From positions 52,478 to 116,477 of the forward strand of contig NZ_FNHX01000012.1 in the NCBI RefSeq assembly GCF_900103405.1: a DNA stretch of 64,000 bases, written 5' to 3'. A model generated the notes under the pieces. The model was not told where the DNA came from, made no database searches, and was given only the letters and a program-made list of their open reading frames with translations. The position numbers and the translations under genes are program-made. Position 1 is the first letter of the stretch; each line of letters opens with the position of its first letter. Below are positions 37,587-45,900 of the stretch, piece after piece. The DNA comes from Polaromonas sp. JS666. Its GTDB lineage: Bacteria; Pseudomonadota; Gammaproteobacteria; Burkholderiales; Burkholderiaceae_C.

Positions 37587-38086
37587 GTCGTGCTCCCGTC
37601 GGTGTGCTGGATGGCGAGCGCCGCGCTCTTGGTGTTGCCGCCCGCGGCAACGACCTTGATGGCGGCGCGTATGCGGTTGTAGGTGCCGCAGCGGCAGATG
37701 TTGGTCATGGCCTCGTTGATGTCTGCGTCCGTCGGATTCGGCTTGGCCTTGAGCAGCGCCGCCGCCGCCATCACCATGCCGCACTGGCAGTAGCCGCACT
37801 GCGGCACGTCCAGCGCGACCCAGGCTTTTTGCACGGGGTGGGAGCCGTCGGGCGAGAGGCCCTCGATGGTCACGATTTTTTCGGCCGCGCCGACTGTGGA
37901 GACGGGCCGCACGCAACTGCGCGTGGGCACGCCGTCGATGTGCACGGTGCAGGCACCGCAGGCCGCGATGCCGCAGCCGTATTTGGTGCCGGTGAGCCCG
38001 AGCTGCTCGCGCAGGACCCACAGCAGCGGTGTGTCGTCCTCCACTTCAAACTCACGCACGGTACCGTTGACGTTCAGCTTTGCCAT
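37583..38086 (-). CDS. (2Fe-2S) subunit of the Ior-like molybdenum hydroxylase
   Basis: 167 residues from the ATG at 38086, with GAGGAG upstream. The plant-type 2Fe-2S cluster site is CGIAACGACTVHIDG (about 40-54). The second, all-helical cluster domain has CGYCQCGMVMAAAALL (about 98-113) and CRCGTYNRIRAAI (about 130-142). It relays electrons from the molybdenum centre. It has no signal peptide and is likely carried out with the Tat-tagged large subunit. It is the first gene of the six-gene operon. Confidence 0.94.
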   Translation of the reverse strand: MAKLNVNGTVREFEVEDDTPLLWVLREQLGLTGTKYGCGIAACGACTVHIDGVPTRSCVRPVSTVGAAEKIVTIEGLSPDGSHPVQKAWVALDVPQCGYCQCGMVMAAAALLKAKPNPTDADINEAMTNICRCGTYNRIRAAIKVVAAGGNTKSAALAIQHTDGSTT

Positions 38087-38247
38087 GGATGCGCTCCTCA
38101 CGATTGAAAGAACCTGGATGGGCCGCAAGATAGTAGCGCCGGCGCATGTCGAATGCACCAGGGACTTCTATACCTGAGTAATGTGCTGACTTGCTCTTAA
38201 TAATTAAGTTCGGCCGGGTAAACCCTTGTGATGACCGGTGGCTTGCC

Positions 38248-39369
38248 TCAGCGAACTTGCGCCAGCGGCAAGCCCATGAAAGCCGCATAACGCTGCGCGG
38301 CCAGGCGCAGCGCGCCCGCGCTGCCGCGCGGCAGCGGCGTGAAGGGCGCGGTGCTGATGCTGAGCCCGCCTTTTTTGACTTCCGCCTGCCAGGTGCCGGC
38401 CACGCGGCCGCCAAGCAGCAGCGCGGGGCGGAACAGGCCGTTGGGCGTCATGAGCTTGCCGGCATGCGCGGTATCGATGATGGCCTGGCGCTCGGTGTAG
38501 CCCAGCACATACTCGTCAAAACCCGCCAGCAGCTGCAGCGCCGGCTTGCCGGCCGGCTGGGCAAATGCCTGCGTACGTTTGGACCACCAGACGGTGTCGC
38601 CCCCAAACAGTGCATGCGCGAGGCCGGGGCCGGCCATCTCCAGCGCCGCCCTGGCTTCGCCGGCCGCCAGCCCGGACCACCATGTGAAGTCCGCCAGCGT
38701 GGCCGGGCCGTGGCTGGCGAAATAGCGCTGCGCGAGTTTTTTCAATGCCTCCTCGCGCGGCAGTTCAGGCTGCGGCGGCAGCCATTCGTCGAGCAGCGTG
38801 TAGCGGGCCTGCTTGCCCTGCGGGTCGCCCAGGCAGATCAGCCCGGCCTGGGCCGCGCGGTACAGGATGCGCCCGCCGCGCTGGCCTTCGGTGTCTATGC
38901 GGCGCCGGGCGAGTGCGGCAAAAAGTTCTGCGCGTGTGAGTTGTTGCCCGCCTTCAAGGCACTGGCGCAGGGCAGGCAGGATTTTGCGGAACGCGGCCTC
39001 ATCAAGGTTCACCTCGCGGTAGGCGGCCGCGGTACGGGTCAGCAAGGCCGGCGCGGCCAGGGCCAGCAGCCAGCGCAGGTCGGTGGCCGCCGTCAGGTGC
39101 AGCGTGCCACGCAACACCCAGCTGCGCACCACCTTGCGCCTGGCCAGCGCATCCTCAATCGCCGCGTCGGTGACGGCAGGAGCCGCGAAGCGTGAACCGA
39201 CGGCCCAGCGCGCATGGGCGTATTCCTGTGCCTGCACCGCGCCCATCCATTGCACGGCTTGCTCGACACGCTTGAAATCGGCCGGCCCGGAAGGCATGGA
39301 AGGCACGGGGGCCAGGCGCTGGCTGGCCAGCCGCAGCGCGATCAACTCCTGCCGCGAGATCTCCGCCAT
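38248..39369 (-). CDS. Winged-helix DNA-binding protein, AlkZ-like (HTH_42 superfamily)
   Basis: 373 residues from the ATG at 39369. The N-terminal QAVQWMGAVQAQEYAHARWAVGSR contains a Gln46-x-Gln48 pair at the place of the catalytic QxQ of AlkZ-like DNA glycosylases, and SWVLRGTLHL is also a family hallmark. Relatives AlkZ and YcaQ/AlkX unhook interstrand crosslinks and alkylated bases; a glycosylase role here is inference. The gene starts 2 bases after the glycosyltransferase stop, in an operon with it. Confidence 0.75.
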   Translation of the reverse strand: MAEISRQELIALRLASQRLAPVPSMPSGPADFKRVEQAVQWMGAVQAQEYAHARWAVGSRFAAPAVTDAAIEDALARRKVVRSWVLRGTLHLTAATDLRWLLALAAPALLTRTAAAYREVNLDEAAFRKILPALRQCLEGGQQLTRAELFAALARRRIDTEGQRGGRILYRAAQAGLICLGDPQGKQARYTLLDEWLPPQPELPREEALKKLAQRYFASHGPATLADFTWWSGLAAGEARAALEMAGPGLAHALFGGDTVWWSKRTQAFAQPAGKPALQLLAGFDEYVLGYTERQAIIDTAHAGKLMTPNGLFRPALLLGGRVAGTWQAEVKKGGLSISTAPFTPLPRGSAGALRLAAQRYAAFMGLPLAQVR

Positions 39370-39371
39370 GC

Positions 39372-40283
39372 TCAGGCCATGCTTTCGATCATCGCGAGCA
39401 TGCGGCCTTGCCAGGCCGCCGGCGAAAAGCGTTCGCGCAGCAGCGTTTGAGAGGCTTTCACCATGGCCTCGCGCCGCGGCACATCGGCGAGCAACTCGGC
39501 GCAGGCCCGCGGCAGGTCCTCGAGTTCGGCCATCACCATGTGCACGCCGGGAACAATGCCGAAATCCTCCCAACCCTCAAAGCTGTCGGACACCACGGCC
39601 GTGCCGGCCGCCCAGGCTTCGAAGGTGCGGAACTGGTCGAAGTAGCGCAGTTCGGGATCGGCATGCACATTGAGGTTGATGCGCGCGCCCGCGCGGCAGG
39701 CATCGCGCGCCGCGCCCCAGAGGCCGCTCCAGATGAATTCGGCCTTCAGCGGGTTCGCACCGGCGAGAAAGAGTCGCTCGGCTTCGCGCCGCCTGGCGGT
39801 GTCGCCGCCCAGCATGACGATGTCCCGCGTCCTGTCCGCTTCGGGCAGCGGCGCGCGCACATGTTTGTCCGCCACCAGGTAAGGCAGGCGCAGGCTTGTG
39901 AGGGATGGGAAATATTGCGCGAGGTAGCGCTCCATGGCGGCATCCATGGCCATCACGGCATGCAGGCCGGGCGCGATGGCGTCGAAGAGTTCGGCTTTGT
40001 GCCGATGCACCGTGGCCGAAGCGTTTCGTGTGAGCGGGTCGAACATCCACAGCACATGCCTGCCGTGCCGCGGCAGGCCGTGCCTGGCGAAGCGCGGAAG
40101 GGCGTAGATGCCGGCGACGAGCAGGTTGATGTCGCTGGGGCCCACCTCGGGCAACGGCGCCTCGGTGCTGTTGCCCATGTCGATGAACTCGACCTCGTGC
40201 CCGGCTTGCAGCAAGACCTCCATCCACAGGCGGACGGCACGGCCGAACAGGGTGTCTATATCGGTGTAGAGGTGGATTCTCAA
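39372..40283 (-). CDS. Glycosyltransferase, CgeB/GT1-like
   Basis: 303 residues, Rossmann-like N-terminus (MRIHLYTDIDTLFGRAVRLWMEVLLQAGHEVEFIDMG). The C-terminal part has the pattern INLNVHADPELRYFDQFRTFEAWAAGTAVVSDSFEGWEDFG, typical of retaining GT-B enzymes of the Glyco_trans_1_2/CgeB group where an acidic residue binds the sugar nucleotide. Donor and acceptor are unknown. It lies 51 bases after the VOC gene and 2 before the winged-helix gene. Confidence 0.75.
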   Translation of the reverse strand: MRIHLYTDIDTLFGRAVRLWMEVLLQAGHEVEFIDMGNSTEAPLPEVGPSDINLLVAGIYALPRFARHGLPRHGRHVLWMFDPLTRNASATVHRHKAELFDAIAPGLHAVMAMDAAMERYLAQYFPSLTSLRLPYLVADKHVRAPLPEADRTRDIVMLGGDTARRREAERLFLAGANPLKAEFIWSGLWGAARDACRAGARINLNVHADPELRYFDQFRTFEAWAAGTAVVSDSFEGWEDFGIVPGVHMVMAELEDLPRACAELLADVPRREAMVKASQTLLRERFSPAAWQGRMLAMIESMA

Positions 40284-40334
40284 TGCGCTTCCCGTTTTTC
40301 TTTTGCTTATAGCGCAATTTCGCGACGGGGCCGC

Positions 40335-40745
40335 TCACCAGGGGTTGTAGGTGCCTATGCTCCACAGATGGCCTTCGGGATCGCGGCAGCTGAAGCCGCG
40401 GCCGCCGTAGTCCTCATCCTTGATGTCGATCACGATGGCGGCGCCCGCCGCCCTGGCGCGCAGGTACACGGTGTCAGCGTTATGCACGCAGACGTAGGCG
40501 CTTTGTGTTTCCACGCCGCCCAGCTCGTCCGGCTGCCGTATCAGCTTGCCCCACTCGGTGGGCACTTTGCCCACCGAGCCGAGCATGACCATGCCGCCGT
40601 CCAGCGTGAGCTGGGCATGCGCGATGGTGCCGTCGGGATTGGGATAGGCCACCTGCTTTTCAAAACCGAAAGCGCTGCACAGCCAGTCGATGGCGGCCGC
40701 CGCATCCCGGTAGCGCAGGCAGGGAATGATGAGTGAGTTCGACAT
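40335..40745 (-). CDS. VOC-family (glyoxalase/bleomycin-resistance fold) protein
   Basis: 136 residues. Two beta-alpha-beta-beta-beta units: the first begins IPCLRYRDAAAAIDWLCSAFGFEK, and the second ends DYGGRGFSCRDPEGHLWSIGTYNPW. His (AHAQLTLDGG) and Glu (DPEGHLW) are in the usual metal positions. This PhnB/YdeM-like group includes dioxygenases and resistance proteins; the substrate is unknown. It heads the VOC-glycosyltransferase-winged-helix operon. Confidence 0.85.
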   Translation of the reverse strand: MSNSLIIPCLRYRDAAAAIDWLCSAFGFEKQVAYPNPDGTIAHAQLTLDGGMVMLGSVGKVPTEWGKLIRQPDELGGVETQSAYVCVHNADTVYLRARAAGAAIVIDIKDEDYGGRGFSCRDPEGHLWSIGTYNPW

Positions 40746-41214
40746 GGCAGGCCTCCTTCAGGTCTGGGCAGACGCATGCGGGACTGCTGTTGATTTTGCA
40801 CCTGCGGGTGTGGGCGTGCATGTGGCAAGACGCCGGATGCCAAAAAGCGGGGTGGCGGCATTAACGGCCGCGATCCACAAAAACTTTACACAGCCGCCCG
40901 CATTTTTTTGAGGCGATTCACGCCGCGGTGAAGCGGCCGGACAAGGACTTGCAGTAAGCCATAGGTAACAAGAAAGCCGGTTCTGCAGGTCTTTAAAGCA
41001 AAAGCGAACCTGTAAATGTAAGTAACAAGAATTCGTTGCTAAAAAATTGGGGAAAAAGCATGACACAAAATTAGCGGTTATTAATCACTTTTTCTTGCTT
41101 GTATCGTGTTTCACAATTGGTTACTGTGAACTAATTCACGAAAAAAGCTGTTTCGAGTGCGAGGCAGCCTGGTCCAGCGATTTGTAATTCTCGATTTTTC
41201 AATGGGATGCAGCA
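40746..41214. promoter_or_regulatory. 469-base AT-rich leader region upstream of the two-partner secretion genes
   Basis: No gene was found here. The first third is GC-rich; bases about 40940-41140 are AT-rich. It has a direct repeat GTAACAAGAA (40965-40974 and 41022-41031), an inverted repeat CAGGT/ACCTG around 40986-41011, and TTCACA (41110-41115) - 9 bases - TGTGAA (41125-41130). These suggest a controlled promoter for the tps operon. Confidence 0.5.
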
Positions 41215-42921
41215 ATGAAGCGTACCGATAGTGCCGGCATGCACGACGTTCTTTCTTATGCCCTTGCCCTGTACCTGGCTTTCCCAGTCGTCGCCTTGGC
41301 ACAACAGCAGCCATCCACCATAGACCCGGGCCGGCTTCGTGAACGTTTTGATTTTCAGCCCGAACCTGAGCCCGCGCCGCCACCGCCGCAACTCAAGAGC
41401 GAGCCCGCCGAGCCCTTGCCCGATTCGCTCAAGACCACACGCGTGACGCTCAAGCAGGTCCGCATCGAGAGCGCCAGCGTGCTGCCGGGCAATGCCTTGC
41501 AGGCGCGCGCCGACAGCTATACAGGGCGCGAGATCACGGGTGCCGACATCCTCGAACTTGCGTCCTCGCTGACCGCGATGTACCGCAACGCGGGCTACAT
41601 TCTTTCGCTGGTCGTGGTGCCGCCGCAGTCGCTCGCGGACGGCGTTCTGACGCTGCGCGTCGTCGAGGGCTACATCGCCCGCGTGAACATCCAGGCCGGG
41701 CCGGGTGTGAGCGCCCATGTGCAGGAACAGCTGATGCGCCTGGGCGAAAAGATCCAGGCCTCCAGGCCCGTGGAGGGCGCGGTGCTGGAGCGCTACCTGC
41801 TGATCGCCAACGATTTTCCCGGCGTGGAGTTGCGCAGCGTGCTCGCGCCTTCGCAGGCGCCGGGCGCGGCCGACCTCACCCTGGTCGCCAACGTCAAGCG
41901 GGTGGAAGGCTTTGCCTCTATCGACAACTACGGCTCCAAATATCTCGGGCCCACCCAGCTGACCTTGGGTGTGGTCGGCAACCAGCTGCTGGGCGTGAAC
42001 GACCAGTGGCGTTTTGTCGGCGTGGGGACCGGCAACTCCGAAATGGCCTATACCCAGCTTTCCTACAGCCAGGTTGTCAGCACCGAAGGCCTGCGGCTGT
42101 CCGCCGCCGTGTCCCGCGCCCGCACGCAACCGGGCGACGTGCTCAGGCCTTTTGATGTGCACGGCAATGCCGACACGCTGTCGCTGTCCGCCGCCTACCC
42201 CTTGCTGCGCGGCCGCAACGAAAGCCTGACCGCGCGCGCGGCCTACGACCATTCCGACGTGCACACCGACGTGCTGGGCACCCGCGTGATCGAAGACCGC
42301 ATACGCGCGTTGCGCCTGGGCCTGAGCTGGCGCGTGCTGGATAGCCTGGATGGGCAGAACGCGCTGGACGTCGATCTCAGCCAGGGGCTGGGCGGCACGC
42401 AGGAGTCCGATGTGCTCAAGAGCCGGGTGGGTGCCAAGGGCGTGTTCAACAAATTCACCTTCGACTACGAGCGCTCGCAGTTTGTCGGGTCGAACTTTTC
42501 CTTCACCGTGGGCGTGGGCGGCCAGTGGGCCAACACGCCGTTGCTGTCGTCGGAGCAATACGCGCTGGGCGGGCGGCGCTTCGGCCGGGCCTATGAGCCG
42601 GCGGAACTCGTGGGTGAACGCGCGCTGGCCTTTCGCATCGAGCCGCGCTATGCCGGTGGCGCCGCCGGCATGCCGGGGCTCAAGTCCTGGCAGCTGTTCG
42701 GCTTCTACGACATCGGCAAGGTCTGGAAGGTCGGCAGCGTCTCGCCCGGAACGCCGGCCAGCCAGAGCCTGGCCTCCGCCGGCCTGGGGCTGCGCCTCTT
42801 TCTTGAAAAAAACGTGGTCGCCGCGATCGAGGCGGCCTGGCCCTTGACCAAATCCATCGCGAGCTACCAGACCGGCGGCAAGAACCCGCGGCTGATGGGT
42901 TCGCTGCTGGCGCGGTTTTGA
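41215..42921 (+). CDS. TpsB outer-membrane transporter (ShlB/FhaC/HecB type)
   Basis: 568 residues. Signal peptide to about VVALAQ, then a Pro-rich linker (PEPEPAPPPPQLKSEP). POTRA domains follow: POTRA_2 begins VTLKQVRIESASVLP, with Tyr-rich ELASSLTAMYRNAGYILSLVVVPPQ. A 16-strand barrel completes it and ends in Phe (LMGSLLARF). The barrel motif GGRRFGRAY (equivalent to the VRGY/F tip) is present near residue 460. It secretes the TpsA encoded 61 bases downstream. Confidence 0.93.
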   Translation: MKRTDSAGMHDVLSYALALYLAFPVVALAQQQPSTIDPGRLRERFDFQPEPEPAPPPPQLKSEPAEPLPDSLKTTRVTLKQVRIESASVLPGNALQARADSYTGREITGADILELASSLTAMYRNAGYILSLVVVPPQSLADGVLTLRVVEGYIARVNIQAGPGVSAHVQEQLMRLGEKIQASRPVEGAVLERYLLIANDFPGVELRSVLAPSQAPGAADLTLVANVKRVEGFASIDNYGSKYLGPTQLTLGVVGNQLLGVNDQWRFVGVGTGNSEMAYTQLSYSQVVSTEGLRLSAAVSRARTQPGDVLRPFDVHGNADTLSLSAAYPLLRGRNESLTARAAYDHSDVHTDVLGTRVIEDRIRALRLGLSWRVLDSLDGQNALDVDLSQGLGGTQESDVLKSRVGAKGVFNKFTFDYERSQFVGSNFSFTVGVGGQWANTPLLSSEQYALGGRRFGRAYEPAELVGERALAFRIEPRYAGGAAGMPGLKSWQLFGFYDIGKVWKVGSVSPGTPASQSLASAGLGLRLFLEKNVVAAIEAAWPLTKSIASYQTGGKNPRLMGSLLARF

Positions 42922-42982
42922 TGATGTTCACTGGATCCGTCCCTGTTGTTCTTTGTCTTTTTTGCGTTCAAGAGGTGATTCC

Positions 42983-45900
42983 ATGCAAGCCAAATTCCCT
43001 GCCCAGCGTCTGCGTCCCCCCGAACGGCGGCGGCCGTCTTTCGCACTGAAAACCCTTTCCGCGGCGGCGGCGCTGCTGTTCGCGCCGCCCGGCTGGACCG
43101 TCGACATCTTGGGCGCGACGGGCCTGCCGCAGAGCGGCACGGTGTTTTCCGGCACGGCCTCGGGTTCGGTGGCGGGCAACCAGATGACCATCAACCAGGC
43201 CAGCAACCGCGCTGTGATCGACTGGGTCTCGTTTGACATCAACCCCGGGAAAATGGTGCAGATCATCCAGCCCGGCGCTACCTCGGCGATGCTTAACCGC
43301 GTGACCGGCGATGCAAGCCCCTCGCAAATACTGGGCAGCCTGTCGGCAAACGGGATGGTGATGCTGATGAACCCCAACGGCGTGATGTTCGGGAACAACG
43401 CCGTAGTCAATGTGGGTTCGCTCATTGCCACCACAGGCAACATCGACGTCACCAACTTCATCAACACCGGTGGCGCGCAGATCACCGGGGCCGTCGGCAG
43501 CGTCACCAACCGCGGCAGCATCACCGCGCAAAATGCCGGCCTGGTGGCTTTGGTCGCGCCTTCGGTCACCAACCACGGCAGCATCACCGCCACCGGCGGC
43601 ACCATCGCGCTGGCCGGCGCCACGGCCGCCACGGTGTCGCTCAACGGCGGCCTGTATGAATTCGCCATCGCCGGCGGGGCGACGGGCAGCAGCGTGTCCA
43701 ACGAGGCCGGCTCCAGCCTGAACGGCGCGACCTTGCGGCTGGGCGTGGGCGACGCGGCCAACCTGCTGTCGGGCGTGATCAACCTCGAGGGCGTGCAGCA
43801 GGCCAGCAATGCCATTGTCGTGAACGGCAACGCGGTGGTGCTCAAGTCGGCGCTGCAGGCGCCTAGCGTCAGCGGCAATTCCAACCATATCGACGTCTAT
43901 GGCGGCGCGCGCATTCAGGACGCTGTGAACATCGCCAAGACCGGCACGCCCGGCGCGGGCGCGGGCGCGGCCGTGGACGTGCACGGAGGCACATACACCG
44001 AGCAAGTCACCCTGAACAAGGCCAACCTGACGCTGACGGGCATGAATGGGGCCAATATCGACGTGCTCGAGGGAAAAACCGGAGTAGACATCACCGCGAA
44101 TGGCGTGACGGTTGAAGGCATGCAGGTCACAGGCCCTTACAGCCAGAACTTCGCTGCCATCAACTGGACTGGCCTGAGTACGACGGGGGTGAGGATTGCG
44201 TCAGGCGTGACCGGCGCGACCGTACGTAACAACACGATTAAAAATGTCCGAAGCGGGATTCAGGTCACCAACGCTGCTGCCGATATCACCGGAAACCTGA
44301 TTGAAAACACCAAGGGCGCCATCCTTGTGCGTTCGAACAATGTGACCATGTCGGGCAATTCCAGAGGGTTGTTGGGTAATGAATGGGACATCGTTTTTCT
44401 GGACGGCGTAGCGAATGGCTCCTATTTTGTGTCTCCGCATGTCAGCGAAGCGCAGTATGGGGCCGGCGTGATGGCCATGTCTGCGGCCAACGGCAACATG
44501 CATATTCTTGATCGCCGCTACGGCGACAACGGGCTCTTGGGCTCCACGCCGCAATTTGGCAACCGCTCGCACGTTACCGTCAGTTCGGGCGCCAATTTCA
44601 CCGCTGCCGACGACTTCAACCTCGGCAACGGCCTTGGCAACGACCGGCAGCCACTGGGCACGATCCAGGCCGGCATGAATGCCGTGGTCACGGGAGGCGC
44701 GGTGAATGTGACAGCAGGGACCTATGTCCAGCCGTCAACCCTCGTCATCAATAAGAGCCTGACTCTGTCCGGGGCCGGCGAGTCTGCCACCGTGATTGAC
44801 TCCCGTGGTGTCAGTGGCTACGGCATACAGGTCAAGGCCGACAATGTGAATCTGCAAAATTTCACGCTCTACGGGCCCAGCGCCAACGTCGCTTCGGCCT
44901 ACGGCATCAAGGTGGCGCCCGTGGGCGGCGCCTCGGCCCGGTTGCACAACTTCACGATCCGCAACGTGACCAGCCGCGGCGCGGGCCGGGCCGAGCTGGA
45001 CCTCAACGGCGTGGACGGCGCGCTCATCGACCATGTCACGGCCAACGGCGCGCCCGTGGGCAATGACGCGGGCAGCACACAGGGCGCGGGCATCCAGCTG
45101 ACCGATAGTGCCAACGTGACGGTCAGCAACAGCACCACGCTCAACAACGACTGGGGCGGCCTGGCGCTTTACCAGGCCAACCGCTTCTACAACCAGCAGA
45201 TGAACAACATCACGGTGGCGGGCAACAACAGCTTCACCGAGCGCAACCCGGTCTATATGCAGGACGAGTCGGCCAGCAACAACTTCGGCACGCTCAGCAT
45301 CGCCGGCTTCGATTTCGCGGTGCGCAACGCCAGCAGCGCGGGCAACAACAACCAGTACACCTGGCTTCAGGCCTCGCAGCAAAACGCGTTTGACTACGCC
45401 GTCAACCTGGGCAGTTCCGCCTCCAGCTATGTGCAGGGCTGGAACGGCGCGCAGGCCACGCAGGATTTCCACGTCGGCATCGGCAGCCTGCTGGGCGGCG
45501 GCACGCAGGCCCTGTCCATCAACACGGCGCTGGGCAACGCGGGCAACGGCGCCAACATCCGAGTGGGCGCGGGCACGTATGCCGAGAACGTGGTGGTGAA
45601 CAATCCCTACAACCTCTACTTCAGCGGCAGCACGCTGCATAGCCTGGCGCTCAATGCCGGCGCGGGCGGCTCCGGCATCGCCGGCACGGTGACGGCCGAC
45701 GGCGCGGGCGGCATCGTGTTCCAGGCGCCGGTCAGCCTGCTCGGCGACACCACGTTGGCCACCCTGGGCGCCGACATCACGCTCAATGGCGATATCCAGA
45801 ACGCCGGCGGGACGGCCCGCGCGCTGAGCCTGCTCGCCGGCTCGGGCGCCAACCGCGGCAATGTGCATATGCTGTCCGGCGGCACCGAGGCCAACGCGCT

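Noticed and set aside
35370..38021. 883-codon version of the molybdopterin subunit
   Set aside because: The first 145 codons are Arg/His-rich and overlap the well-defined 2Fe-2S gene in another frame. The Tat signal at 37586 gives the true start.
41110..41130. CRP-binding site before the tps operon
   Set aside because: CRP sites read TGTGA-N6-TCACA. Here the half-sites are reversed (TCACA then TGTGA) with a 9-base gap.
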